In this document: positions 35,901-48,318 of the stretch, piece after piece
Layout: the number at the start of each line of letters is the position of its first letter
Numbering within the stretch: the first letter of the stretch is position 1
Source of the DNA: Cenococcum geophilum 1.58
Lineage: Eukaryota > Ascomycota > Dothideomycetes > Gloniales > Gloniaceae
NCBI GenBank assembly: GCA_001692895.1
Contig: KV748177.1
Span: 2,480,001 to 2,544,000, forward strand
DNA length: 64,000 nucleotides
Direction: 5' to 3'
Notes under the pieces: model-generated
Databases searched by the model: none
Told to the model about the DNA's origin: nothing
What the model saw: only the letters and a program-made list of their open reading frames with translations
Program-made: the position numbers and the translations under genes

Positions 35901-37728
35901 GCGCAAAAGACCATAGTATTACTTACCCTGTGGGCACTGTATTTGCAAGAATTGAATTATAGTATTTAGGGATCGCTGCAAGGACGACCCCTAAATCTTT
36001 AAAGTGCGCCACTACTTTCTCTATAGAGAAGAGATGCCGAACAATATAATTATAAAAGTATACCCTCCGACTATAGGAGTAGGAGTCTTATATATTAATA
36101 GAGGAGGCACATAGGGTATTATACTATTAATACTAATAAAATAAATACAAGATCGTGTTAATCTACTAATTCCCTTTTAGCGGTTTATTAAAGTTGCTTT
36201 TAGGGTCAGTATAGGTAAGAGCTCTATATACTTTAAAGAAAAGAAATTAATACTTATAACTTAAGGAGCGGTAATCGCCATAGATCATTACATTAAGGGA
36301 CGGCCCCTTAAAGAGTCCATCTAGATGTTCCTAGAAATCGCAGAACGTGTCTTTAAACGGCAAAAGGCTTTTAATATCCCATTTATTTCCCGTACATTTA
36401 AGTTAATAGTGTCGTATTTTACTAACGGTTTATACTTAGCCTAAAATATTAAGTCCGTCCTAAAAGAAGTCTTTAGTATAGATAAAAGCATTCTAGACTA
36501 CTTTTATGCAACATTTATAGGGATAAAGATCGGCTTGCCAGTCGCTATAGTCAGCAGTTATCTATTATATTGTATATTCACTAACTATAATAGGGTAGGC
36601 ATACGGGACGAAGATTAAGGTAAGCTCCCTATATATAACTTAGTATAAGAGTCGTCTAACAAACCTAAAGACAACGCCGTTATAAGGCCAAAGGATGGCT
36701 ATAGAAGAGTACCGCTTTAGGAAATATAAGATTGGACAAACCTTACCATTAGATAAGACTAATATAAAATTTAGCATATAATCCACATCTACAGCGCCCA
36801 GGTATACTTTAGCTTACCTCTTTTATACCTAAAACTAACTATACCTTACAGTTTCTTTCCGCCAAAATATATTAATAAGGTTGGCACATTTTAAGATATA
36901 GAACTCCTTAAGAATAACCCCCTACTTTAGGCGCTTTTAGAGGTATTAGTAATATTTCCGCTTATTAAAGAACCTAACTTTGTTATATCTCTAGGTACTA
37001 ATAAGCTAGGGCCAAAAAATTACAAGGTATCTATAGATGACTGCCATAGTATTTAGAAAAACGGAATATTCCCTAGAACATGTAATCTAATCTTGGAGAA
37101 AATACGCGATAAAATAGTAAGATAAGCCTATAAAACTGTTAGACTGGCGGTCCAAATTCTTAATAAAATTTACCGCCTTAGTACCGACTTTAATGCCACT
37201 AAACCGAGACTTAATAATACAAGAAGTATACCTAAACTTAAATTAAAAGTTAAAATAGATTACTCCCTATCGGCCCGGATCGATACTATAGCACGCTATA
37301 TAATTGCATCTCTATTTTATTTTAAATTAGACTTTCTTTTAAAGAGATATAATGGGAAGTATATAGTTACCGGATATATTCTATACTTAATAACACGCAG
37401 TAATCCAGCCTTCGAAGCCCTATTAAGTAAATTAGCGAATAACTCTACCGGGTTTTTAATAAATAATTAGCCGATTCCCGGAACATTTAATAATACTTCC
37501 TTTATAGATAAAGACGGGAACTTCCGGAAATAAGTTAACCTAGATACTTTTAGGAAATTTATAATATCTCTAAAGGAAGGTAACGCTAAGCCTTATAATA
37601 TTAGTAGGTTACCTTTCTTAATAGAGAACCTAATAGCCGCTTAAGGTCTAGATACTCCCTTTAGTAGGGCTAACCACGGCAAGTGGAAGAGGTTATCTGT
37701 ATATAATACTCTCTTAAGAAAGCGGTAA
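32900..37728 (+). pseudogene. Patatin-like phospholipase with RING-like cluster, relic
   Basis: One uninterrupted frame of about 1,600 codons (no intron or frameshift seen; stops are RIP-type) ends at TAA 37726-37728. Order: a long N-terminal region with a C-x2-C pair near 33430; a helical middle (open at 35314-35688); a Cys/His cluster, CLRKRPQYYLPCGHCICKN to HYFLYREEMP (35896-36035), RING-like; then the patatin domain. There the oxyanion-hole motif is N-R-G-G-T-x-G (about 36090-36115, family DGGGxRG). The nucleophile motif is R-V-S-I-G (36202-36216, family G-x-S-x-G, first Gly lost to RIP). The dyad Asp is at 36895 (D-I-E, family D-G-[GA]), after FFPPKYIN-VGTF. Patatins are Ser-Asp acyl hydrolases; in fungi they often occur in immune-like proteins. 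Confidence 0.9.
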
Positions 37729-38011
37729 TATATTTAAATAATAGCAACTGCTTCTAGTAGACTTATATAAAGATTTAATTTAGAGAATATACTATATAGG
37801 AGGTAAGTATAGAGGGGCGGGACGAAGCAAAAGTGGTAAGAAAGATTGTATTATCTTTACCTACCCCTAGCTAGAATATCCTGCGTACTCTCCTTATAAA
37901 TAACTTTAAGATAATACCTAACAATCCAATTGTAGGACTTGTGTTTATTTATTATATACCATCCTTTTCTATACCACTTATTATATTTTTCATTTTTAAG
38001 TTCTATGGATA

Positions 38012-39300
38012 TTATTTCTTCTTCTCTAATATCACACCATTGGTTAGGGTTTTTTTTTAAAGGCGGCTCTATAATAGGCGCTTAAGCTTAATACGGATAC
38101 AGCGGAATTTTTCTTTTAAAAATTCCAGCCATTTAACCGGATTTTTGGTTTGTTATAATCTAAATATTTTAGAAAGTAACTAAGATATATTTAGGCTTTT
38201 GTCTTATTAACCCAGCTCGTGCCTTTCCCTTACGTTTAAAGGTTCTGCTACGAAATTTTTCTAAAATCTCACTATACTCTTATAGTCTTTGCAGGGCTTA
38301 TAATATTGTAACATATAAATCCTAGCACTAGCCTTAATCAAATCTATCCTAATAATCCTATTACGGCACTTAGTCTCCTTAGAATAACGACAGTACTTCG
38401 CACCTTATAGATACTTTACCGCAATATCCGGTTTAGGAAATTAGGAGCAAATACAGTGTTATAGCACCTCTTAGATGCCTTATACCTTTTAATTACGCTT
38501 ACCCGGCTATTAGACTTCCGCGCCAGCCAGTATATTTAGCTTTAGACCCCTAATATAAGCTTCTAGTCATTTGCGCAGATACACCCGTTTATAATTATAT
38601 AGTGGAACAAAGATAGGATAGAGATTAATCTTCTCCTAAAAGAACACAGCCGACGAGGATTTATCTATAAATTAGTCCATTAAAAAGAAAATAAGTTCCT
38701 AAGCTAGGTTAACGGGCCTTACGGATCACCCCCTAGGCTAGGTAACTTTAAAACGGCAATTCTAATAGCTAAAGGTATTGAAATCGCGGCACAGAAGAAG
38801 ACGGCGAGAAGAGACACTATAGCGCCTTTTAAATTGACTTTATTTGTAATTTTAAACTATATATCCGCTTCTTATATGCTTTATATTCTATCCATAAAAG
38901 TGCTTAAAAGAAGTATACTGTTTAGTTTAACTCCTTATCTAGCAAGCCTTTTACCTTAGCTTTATCTATTTACACTTCTAATTATATATTTACCCGGAGC
39001 ATCTTATATATAGACGGGCAATCTACACCTTTAACTATATTGGGTCTTGGCTCCATATTTATAGCAATACTATTACCGCTTTCTTCTTGGTTGGAATTAG
39101 AAACATTAGCTATTATATTTTAACTTTCTACTTCTTTAAACGTCTTATTATCCTCTAGGTTACTCGCCTCTAACTTAAAAGTAAAGTTTAACGGACTTTA
39201 GCCTGCGATTGCGGTAATATCTAGGCGGTTGGGGTTAATAAAACTTATTAGAACTGCGTCGCCTTAGCTAGGCCAAGTATTGCGTTCTATTTGGCTTCTT
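38012..39300 (-). pseudogene. Unidentified Cys-rich protein relic
   Basis: Two minus frames read coherently. The upper part (39300-38480) holds an Asn/Glu-rich stretch, then VDCPSIYKMLRVNI and a helical region. The lower part (38480-38012) contains C-x-C…GAKYCRY-KETKC (about 38420-38360), probably a zinc-binding cluster with one ligand altered, and ends in a basic tail at TAA 38012-38014. A frame change near 38480 could be an intron. The zinc cluster suggests nucleic-acid or protein binding. I do not recognise the family. Confidence 0.4.
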
Positions 39301-39329
39301 TGACGTAGTAGAACTGGAGCTTATTAAGG

Positions 39330-39640
39330 GGTAAACGGAGGAGGCGAAGGTAAGGGAGTAGCTTTTAGCTTAATAGGTTAAAGACTAGGGGAGCAAGGAA
39401 AGGCGTTATTAGAGTTGTAATTTAAGTTAGATATCGAAATATAAAGAGATATAAAATTATTTAGTAGGACTTAGGCCTATAGGCGAGAGAGGCTTTATAG
39501 GCTGAGAATCAGCTTAGGAATATAGTGCTATTTAAACTTCGCTTAATATAGCTTAATAGAGGACAGAGCTACGGGAACACATTATCCTCTAAGTTTAGGC
39601 CCCTATTATATAACCACTAACTACTTATAAGTTTAGTAAG
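39330..39640 (+). repeat. Dispersed repeat, second copy
   Basis: Counterpart of 29960-30220, same orientation. The coding phase is less well kept here than in the first copy. Confidence 0.6.
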
Positions 39641-40589
39641 CGAGCATCCTAAGAAGACATTTCCTCTCCGGATGCCACGGCTAAGAGCTTAATAGTGTTA
39701 GATATTCTAGCAAAAAGGACTTAAGATTAAGTGGTCCGTGCAGAACTAGAATTAAAACAACGCGAATAGCCTTATTTAATTAATTTAATTAGCTAGTTTT
39801 TATTAATAACTATAGGACGTAAACTAGCGTGTTAAGGGATAATATAATAAAGCTAATAATAGGCTTTCCTAACGGCTTGTGCCATATACCAATTAAGGAC
39901 TTTAGTAGCCACCTATAGTATATTCTTAGCAGCTAGCAGCTTGCTTTAACGCTCTAGAAGCTCCTCCTATTTGTCTTTAGGAACTTTAAACTAAGTAGAG
40001 CGTATTGGATATAGTAAGTTTAGCTTCCTCCTATAAGCGTCTACCAATCTTTATTTTTAGGAGTCGAGGCTATACTTATATCCCAGATTACCAGAAATCG
40101 CTTCTATTAAGTCTTAGAATATCCAGTAATAGCCTATATATTACTAGCTTTGGACCTAGCGGTAAGACTTATTATATATAGTGGCGTTAAAATTACAGGT
40201 AGCTCTGTATCGCCCTCTTCGTCGCAAGCCTATAATAACTACCCTACTTTATTATAAGACACCTATTTTAGAGAGCAGTTAATTGGGTTCCCCTTACTGC
40301 GTTGCAGATATAAGAGGAGCTGGGACTGTTAGGCGCAATGGCCAAGTTTCGGTTCGCATAGAAGGAACTAACTATAGTGCTAGCTACGTCCAACAGGGCG
40401 CGAGGATGCACACTGCTACTTTAGTTATATTTTCCCTATTATTGCCTTAAGGCCTTCACCATATAGACTGGTTATTAAGAAAGGAGAATTTATTTAATAG
40501 ATTGCAAAACCCCCCTAACGCTCCGCATAAGCTAGAAAACAGAATTTGCTTATAAAGTAAAAGATTACCTTTGGCAGACTTTTATAAAG
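39641..40589. other. RIP-degraded DNA, nothing recognised
   Basis: Neither strand gave a motif or a long coherent frame. Confidence 0.3.
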
Positions 40590-41235
40590 CTCCCTATGCT
40601 CCTAGCCATTTATAATAATTACTATAAAGCCCAATGCTAAGATTATACAACTGTGTTATATATTAGTAAGCTAATAGCTAAAATCGGAGGGGTTTTGTAT
40701 ATCCTGGTTGCGACCATAATATAACTGGTCTCCTTAACGGTATAGAATATAACGGAAACTACTAATATAAACCATACACCAATTAACCAAATAGAGAATG
40801 CGGATATAGGGTAATTCTATATATGGACTAATTACGCAAGCTAAAGATAAATAGTAGTTAAATAAAAAAACCAAACGCGCTAGACCGGCTTATCTTTAGA
40901 ATATTCGTATATTGCCACTAAGGCGTAAATAAGTACTGTAGAAAAGTAACTAAAGAGCCCTATTTTAATAATAGAGGGGTTTAGATTCCTGTAAAGCTAA
41001 GCTATTATAGTAAAGAGGGTAAGATAAATAAATCTGCCGACGGGAGCTATAATCTTAAATATCTAAAAAGAAAATAATAAAGGTGAAAGAGGGAGAGGGC
41101 TAGCTTATAAGGATATTGTTTATTAAAAATAAGGCGAGCTATATAACGCTATATTAGTCAAGCGGCTTCCTAGGTAGGTTAGCGCCTAATATAAAAAACG
41201 GCACCTAGGGCGTCCGACTATCGCGGTTAACTAGA
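40590..41235 (+). repeat. Left arm of a long inverted repeat
   Basis: Reverse complement of 46075-46615, recognisable along its whole length. Anchors include CTAATAGCTAAAATCGGAGG (40668-40687), the AATGCGGATATAGGGTAAT block near 40797, AGAGGGAGAGGGCTAGCTTA near 41087 and CACCTAGGGCGTC near 41206. Differences are mostly RIP-type. The arm carries a plus-strand Lys/Gln/Arg-rich frame (about 40990-41230) that is mirrored on the minus strand of the other arm. Confidence 0.85.
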
Positions 41236-41296
41236 ATAGCCCAGCTTCCGCTATTAAAAAAGGGAGAATCTTCTTCCATACTCCATATTGATCTTT

Positions 41297-41656
41297 TTAG
41301 TATCCATTTTGCTTAAGTAATTCTGTCCAACTAACAATATTATCCATCCCGTCTATTCTTAGTGATTCTGTCTAATTATTTATTAACTCCAACTTCTATA
41401 ACTCTAAATAACTATCTAACTACAGCCTATTCCAGGTACACTGTATAAATACCAAAGAATTAAATAGCTTTAAGGGATTGGGGCAAAAGGCTAATATTTT
41501 CTTAGTTTATAAAACAGTTAGGGCGTAGAACATACCTATATAGTAGCTTCTAACCTTAATAAATATAGGTTCAGCGAATATTATAAGGAAAATCTCTTTA
41601 CGTTCATTTTCAAATTTCCACTTCCAGTCGTAATCTATACCTTTTTTTGAAGCCAT
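41297..41656 (-). pseudogene. Small conserved-looking ORF relic inside the inverted repeat
   Basis: An ATG at 41656 opens 119 codons ending at TAA 41297-41299, broken by only four RIP-type stops. The N terminus reads MASKKGIDYDWKWKFENER and is hydrophilic; the middle is hydrophobic. It has more TGG, CAG and CAA codons left than its neighbours, so it is less mutated. The family is unknown. Its place just inside the left arm suggests it belongs to the element bounded by the arms. Confidence 0.45.
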
Positions 41657-44600
41657 TTAATACGCTGCCTTATGTGGGAAACTAAGATATAAAAGAGAGA
41701 GCAAAAGACTAAGGGAATTTTAGGCTGATGAGAATGGGTTGCCCCGCTAAGATATAAAATGTGGTAAACAACTAATCTAAAGTCGGATTAGTTAAAACAA
41801 ATTAAGCTAGATAGCAATAATTAAATTAGCAGATAATACTGCTAATACCACTAGTAGTGCGGCACATTTCTGTTCCCCGTTAAGCTTAAACCTTAAGTAA
41901 GTTTTTTTTACGTAAGTTACACAAACAGTATAACAGTGGCCTTTTATAGTTTATTTACGAAAGTTTATATATAAAGGGCGGCTAGAGAATATAGTATAGA
42001 CTATTGCTATAATAGGGTCGCTATAGGTAATAGGTAAGATTGGTGCCGCTTTAGGAGTAATAAGGACTGGTAAATACCTATCTTAAAAAGCGGTAAGATT
42101 AAATCAAGGGCGAGAATGCTACGGATAAGGTCCCTAGGGAGGTTATACTTCGCCTTACTCTCCAGCCATGCTCCAGGCGCTATTAGTATTAAGTTATATA
42201 ATTTCTACACTTAGAGGATTGGCTAAAACAAACACCAATTGTCTTAATAAACTATAACTTCGTTAATTTCGCTTAGTAATCATGCGGATAATAGATTTAC
42301 TTTAACTTTTCCTAGCTCCGGCTCTAAAAACTCATTAAATTCGTGTGAAGAAGCCTTATCTGGCTTGGAAATGTTCTTTCTATCTTTAGGGACCTAACGA
42401 CCCAGGAACACTATATTGGTTATTTATTCTATAATATACTCTAGTAGAGATAAAATGTATACGTTTAGGCGTACTTTAAGTGTAGGTACTAAATAAAGAA
42501 GTTAGTAGCTTATAATAAGTAATAAAGGGGTATAATATGCCTTTAGAGACTATATATTAGTATAGTCCTTTAGTTGTATTTATATATTATTAGTAAAACC
42601 TAGGATAGCTACGCAACTAGCTATATACGTATACTGTGTAATAAAGGCGGTTTGGCCTTAGTGACGAGAGGTAGGAGTATACGTGGATTTAAATTAGGTT
42701 ACAATGTAGTGTGGATCCGACGGTGTTAACCTATTATAGTAGGTAGGCGGAGATGGCTTTGGGTGGTATATTCTAGTCTAGGCGGTAAAGTATCTATAGC
42801 TCTATATATAACGAAGACTACTGCTAGTAGCTTAGGGCATACTAATTAGGAACAAGAGGCGTTACGGAAAGTAGGAGGAAGGTACTATAAAGTAGGTGTT
42901 TTAATGATTGACGGGAGCGTAAGTCAGAATTGGGGTACTAGGCAGATTAAGCGTTGTAACTAATATATTAGCAGCCTATTATAAATGGCTTTTTAGCTTT
43001 ATAGTAATACAATTATTTAAGGGCTTACTAAATGTCTTAGCCTACTATAAGAGATATAGCAGCTTATAAATACGTTAGGAGAGGTTACTTAAGGTTTATT
43101 CCACTAAGCACTAAATAGTAATACATACGCTAACGCCACGTAAAATTATCCATTCTGCCCCTCTAGAAAGTCTAAGCCACCACTAAATAATTATACTTAC
43201 TTCTCCCTTTTCCCTTTTTAATAAAGGCCGCGCCTATCCTCTATAATCTATACTATAAAAAACCCATCTTAAATAGGAGGCTATCCCTAGATTAGGGCCA
43301 ATTCTAGTAGAATTAGGGAAAGAGCTAAAGGATAAGTAGAAAGAGAGCGATAAAGATATAGAGACGTGCCTAGATAAACTTTTACCTCCCCTTATAGAGC
43401 TTATATAAAAAGTAGCAGATCTTTACTAGGTAAATTAAAAAGAAAATTATATCTTACGCTTTTACTAAAATAGTTATAAATTTGGCGGAAAGAAGTTAAC
43501 TTTATTTAAGTAAAAAATAAATCTTTTTACTTTCTCCTCTCTATTAGCTTAATCAACTTAATTCCTATATGGGCGCTAGATAGTACGCTAAAAATTAAGG
43601 AGCAATGTTTTAAAGTAGGAAAAACAACGTATATTATAAAGGGAGTTAATATATCTCCAGCTATAGAATTTCTCTTTCTTCGCTAAGCTAAGGAAGAAGA
43701 TTATTAGGCTTAGGTAAAAGGTAATCTAAGGAGATAGCATGCATTCTTATAAAATTAAAGTCTATATTCTTATCTAATAAAAGACTTAGAGGCTGGTTAT
43801 AATGGTATCCCCTTATTATCCCTAAGTCGTAGTTTAATGCCGGAAGTGAACTTTAAGGTATATTAAGCTCCGTATCTAGATTAACTCTTTATATCTAAAT
43901 TATTCCTTTATTTATGTTAGATAGCGTTTCTAAAAGTTAAACATTCTAGTAAGATATAAAAGAATAGGATAAGTAAGACTGTATATCATTCTAGGCTTTA
44001 CCATTAGAGTAGTAAAGAGAGTTAGTAGTAATAATAGGATTTATAGCTAATAGAGTAGGTTAGTAGCAGTGTTTTATACTTCCTTAGTAAAACACTATAA
44101 GGAGAGTAGAAGTACGTACTATTAAATAAAGCAGTTATAACATTAGATAGTAGACTTATTAGCTTTATATCTTATATCTCTTACGTCTACTCTTAAAGCT
44201 AATCTAAGAGATTAGAGCCCTTATTATCCGCCATCTCGTCGTCCGCCACTACGTCGTCCGTTATCTCGTCATCTGCCTCGCTATTGTTTATTTCTATAAT
44301 AAGGTCGAAATTCAAAGGATTATCCTGGTGGTATATTTAAAGGTTCTCCTTTATAACCTCTTCGTCATATTTTATAATATGGTATAATTTTAATAAGTTA
44401 TAGGTATTACTAGTAATTTCTAGTAATAAATAAATAGGGCAAAACAGTCTCTATCCTTAGATCTTAGTAAATGGTTTAATATATTTAGGACGTCCTAGGT
44501 GTTTTTCAAATTCGGAAAAGGTATCTTAAAGATAATCTGCAAAAATTTGGTACCTTTTAAACGGCAATACGCCTAACCATATTAGTAATCTCCTAAGGCA

Positions 44601-46074
44601 TAAGTAGAATCACGTATATAAGACGAAGATTTCAGAACTCCTATAGCCCTAACCTTTTTAGTATAACTTTAAAATCTACTAGGATATCCAGAGCGCGCCT
44701 TAATAAAGACATGCTAGATACCTTGCCTAAGATTTACTGAAGACTATTTACATTATTTCCTTAACTTCTTTTAGATCCTAGCCTAGGGATATTATTAAAT
44801 GGCAAAGAAGGGTAAATATAATAGTCTAGTAACGGCTTAATTAATTATAAAACTCTCCTGTCTTTTTATTCCGTTTTTAGGATTCCGTATAATTTGCTAT
44901 AACTTCTTTTAGCGCAAAGCTATTATTTTCTAGGAGCAAGCCGCGGTCTTAAAGTACCTCGCTATAACTGAGTAGAAGTAATATTATAACATAATTCCGT
45001 TTGATAGATTTAAGGTAAGTGGTATTCCTTCTGCCTTACTATTCGGACGCGTTAGGAACGCCTTTAGTAAGTCTACTTAACCGCTATATCTAAGGGGGAT
45101 CTTTATCTTTTTAGGGAGTTAGAGGGTTAGATTGGTGCTAAGACTAAAGTAAAGAGCCAGTTTGTCAGTAAGGCTAAGGCTAAGAATTAATTAAGGGGAG
45201 AGGTAGAATTGGGGCGCTAGATTAATACTAAGGTAAAGGCAGTAGAGTTAGAACGCTTTATTAATACTAAAGTAGAGAGTTAAGATAAGGGGTAATTTAA
45301 TCCACTTAATTTTAAAGGTAAACAACTTCCTTCTTAAGTGAAGAAGAATATTTTTTAAGGTAATAAAAGTAAATAACTTCCTTCTTAAGCAAAGAATAGG
45401 ATTCCTTAAGGTAATAAAGGTACTTTTCTTTATCTCCTCTAAAATTATAAAGACTCTTTCTACCGTTTATATTGTCTCTTAACTTAAGGCTGAGCTTATT
45501 ATATATTAGAGGGAGAAATTAGGAAGAGACCTATCCTAGGCTTAGCGCGCTAATATACGACCAACCACATAGGCAAAGCAATAACGCTATTAGAAAGTCG
45601 CTTTCCTTCCCTACTATAAACCTTACGCTTTCTGCGATCCACGATCCGTTACGTATTAATTAATTAGTTTGGTTTCTATATCCTATTAGGGAGACACAGA
45701 AGCTTTTAGTAGATATTAACATTAAGTCCAATATCCGCGGCGTTCTATAAACGATTTATAAAAAAAAGAGGTACAGCTTCTAAGACGGCATATCCTTAAT
45801 TTTAAAAAAAAGATGAGGTTATAATAATATAGAGCTAACTTCGCCTGGTTTAAATAAGTATATACATTTACCTTATATGCTATATTTACTGCCTTAGGCT
45901 TTTTTATATAGCTCTTATTTATCACTCCTTTTACTACCTAGTGTAGTTATTATAGAAAGCTTATAAGTTACTAGCTCTATTAAAAAATAAAGGGTTTATA
46001 CTCTCCTCTTTTCCTATATAGCGTTACCCGAAATCCATTACACTATTATATATAATTAGCCTCTAAATCTAGTA
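41657..46074. other. Interior of the inverted-repeat segment, mostly unassigned
   Basis: Short coherent stretches exist: plus 43300-43570 (Lys/Leu-rich, FGGKKLTLFK), and plus 45120-45470 with short direct repeats (AACTTCCTTCTTAAG twice, near 45325 and 45380). No transposase motif was found. The open frame at 45722-45925 (minus) has no recognisable content. Confidence 0.3.
44220..44690 (-). pseudogene. Relic with an acidic tandem repeat
   Basis: A minus frame of about 155 codons reads FKRYQIFADYLQDTFSEFEKHLGRP-KYI, then an acidic end with repeated A-D-D-E-[IM] and T-D-D-V-V units from a short GTCGTCCGC-type repeat at 44225-44285. Stops are RIP-type. The family is unknown. The mixed hydrophobic and acidic composition resembles a transposon-borne gene, but that is a guess. 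Confidence 0.4.
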
Positions 46075-46615
46075 CTAGGAGGTAACTGACCCCCAGACGC
46101 CCTAGGTGCTTTCTTTTATATTAGGCACTAACTTACTAAAAAAGCCACTTAATTAAGTTATTTTAGTGGTAGCTCGCCTTATTTCTAAAGAATAATGCCT
46201 TATAAGCTAGCCCTCTCCCTCTTTCGCCCTTATTGTTTTCCTTTTAGATATTTAAGATTATAGCTTCTATAGGCAGATTTATTTACCTTACCCTCTTTAC
46301 TATAATGGCTTAGCTTTATAGGAATCTAAACCCCTCTATCGTTAAAATAGGGCTCTTTAGTTAGTTTTTTTATTTAACTGCTTGCACGATTAGTCTATAT
46401 ATAGGATTACCCTATATCCGCACTCTCTATTTAGTTAATTAGTGTATAGTTTATATTAGTGGTTTCTGTTATATTCTGCACTGTTAAGGAGACTAGTTAT
46501 ATTATAATCGCAACTAGAATATATAAAGCCCCTCCGATTTTAGCTATTAGTTTCCTAATATATAGTATAGTTATATAGCCTTAGTATTAGGCTTTATAGT
46601 AATCATTATAAACGA
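46075..46615 (-). repeat. Right arm of a long inverted repeat
   Basis: Inverted match to 40590-41235. The outer limit is set at TTATAAAC near 46612, where similarity becomes doubtful; the inner limit is at GACGCCCTAGG near 46095. The arms are separated by about 4.8 kb. Confidence 0.85.
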
Positions 46616-47988
46616 ACCTATAGGTCCCTACTTTATTTAACTACTAGTATATATTTCTAATTCTTATAAACGGAAGGCCAACCCACTACTACAACGAATG
46701 TCTTTGGAGATTTTTCTAAGCAGATAGCCTTAACGCATTAGAGTCTAATATATACCCCTTAAATATTAAGGTTAATGGTAAATATATAGAATACAAAGTT
46801 AGATTTAGAGAAATTTAGGGAAATATTAATAGGGGTAGCTGAATTGGATAGCTATACGATTTAATTCCCATAATCGAGGTTTATAGAAGAGAAATAGCAC
46901 TAACTAACTAATATTATAACCCATAAGGCTATAATATCTGGCTTTTGCGCTTTTGCGCTCTATCCTCTATCTATACATATCTTTACAGTGTTTAATTATA
47001 TGCTAAAATATTAACAAGCTTAAGTTTAGGCCGAGGGCTTCCTAATATTAAGAGTAGGACCCTTTTCTATTATTATTAATCTGCGAGCTAAGCCTTAAAA
47101 ACCTACTAGAAGATACTAACCCCTCTTACGTGCAAAGCGTCTAGGTGGGTGACGCATCTCCCTAAACCTAAATTCTTAAACATGACGTGTTAACCAAATA
47201 GCGTTCTCCCGCTCTACGTCCTTATACCCCCTATAAGGAGCTATATCTAGTATACATAGATTAGATAGGGGTCTTAGTAGAACACTAGCTTGCTTTTAAT
47301 ATACACTACGTTTAAAAAGGAGGACGGCCTACTAGCTTAGCTTAGCCTATATATAATAGGGAGCTCCTTACCCTAGGATTTATTCTATTAAATTTATAAA
47401 TATAAGCTTAAATATAAAATGCAAACAGCTCATCCTTCTCCACCCTTAGGGCCTCCCGGCCTTTATGCAATATCTTTAAAATCCTCTCCGACAGCTAAGG
47501 ACCCTACGCCCTTAGATAACCTATAAGTTTTAAGGGATCTTATTAATCCGGCATAGTGGATAAAAGTTATACTTGTTAACTAGTACGGTAGCATCTATAA
47601 ATATCCGATAATTAAGTGCCTTATATATTAGGTATAACTAACTAGAACTTTCTAATACTTACGCTTACTATATTTAGACGCTACGAGATTCCATACTAGA
47701 AGGGTTTAAGAATTTAAAGATTTATAATTCCATTCTATATAACAAATTCTTTTTAAAGGATACGGAGAAGAGGATCATTTTATTATACGCTTAGGAAGTA
47801 TTTATAAAGAAGCGTATACAGAAGGGGAAATCGGGGCATATTATAACAGTGGTTAAATCCACCCCACTTTTTACCCTTATATTTGAGGGTTAACGCTGCG
47901 TTAATTTACCTGTATCCTTATACTGCTCCCCTAAGGTATATTAACTTAAACTTAGCATAAGAGCCATCTCTTACCACTATTCTAGGGC
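46616..47988. other. Degraded DNA with one weak plus-strand frame
   Basis: Plus 47640-47860 reads coherently (SILEGFKNLKIYNSILYNKFF) but is short and unidentified. GGTTAAATCCACCCCAC near 47853 resembles half of the palindromic motif at 27118 and 14866. Nothing else was recognised. Confidence 0.3.
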
Positions 47989-48318
47989 ATGCGTGCTACG
48001 ATTATTAATGCCTTAAGGTAGTATAAGGGAACCGCGAACACGATTAAGGCCGTAGAATAAAACTGCTACTATCTTAAAGGCAAAAATGGTGCGATTTCAC
48101 CAGGGAGCTACTACTACTTACGCGGCATAACGGCCAATCTGATTACTTGGGGTGGTTTTGCGTCTCCTACGCCTATTCCAACTCCTATTCCTTCTTAAGA
48201 GAAGTTATATTAGGGGTCGGAAGAAGATAGGGAGCTAATCTTAAAGGGAAATGTGGAATTAGAGGAAGATGGGGAGCTAGTCTTAAAGGAAGATATAGAG
48301 TTAGAGGAGATAATCTAA
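47989..48318 (+). pseudogene. Small ORF relic, 109 codons
   Basis: From the ATG at 47989 to TAA 48316-48318 one frame reads MRATIINALRQYKGTANTIK, a Tyr-rich middle, a Pro/Thr-Pro linker and an acidic repeat (E-E-D-x-E-L-[IV]-L-K, twice). Four internal stops are all RIP-type. The family is unknown. The linker and acidic tail resemble a small nuclear or adaptor protein, but no function is claimed. Confidence 0.4.
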
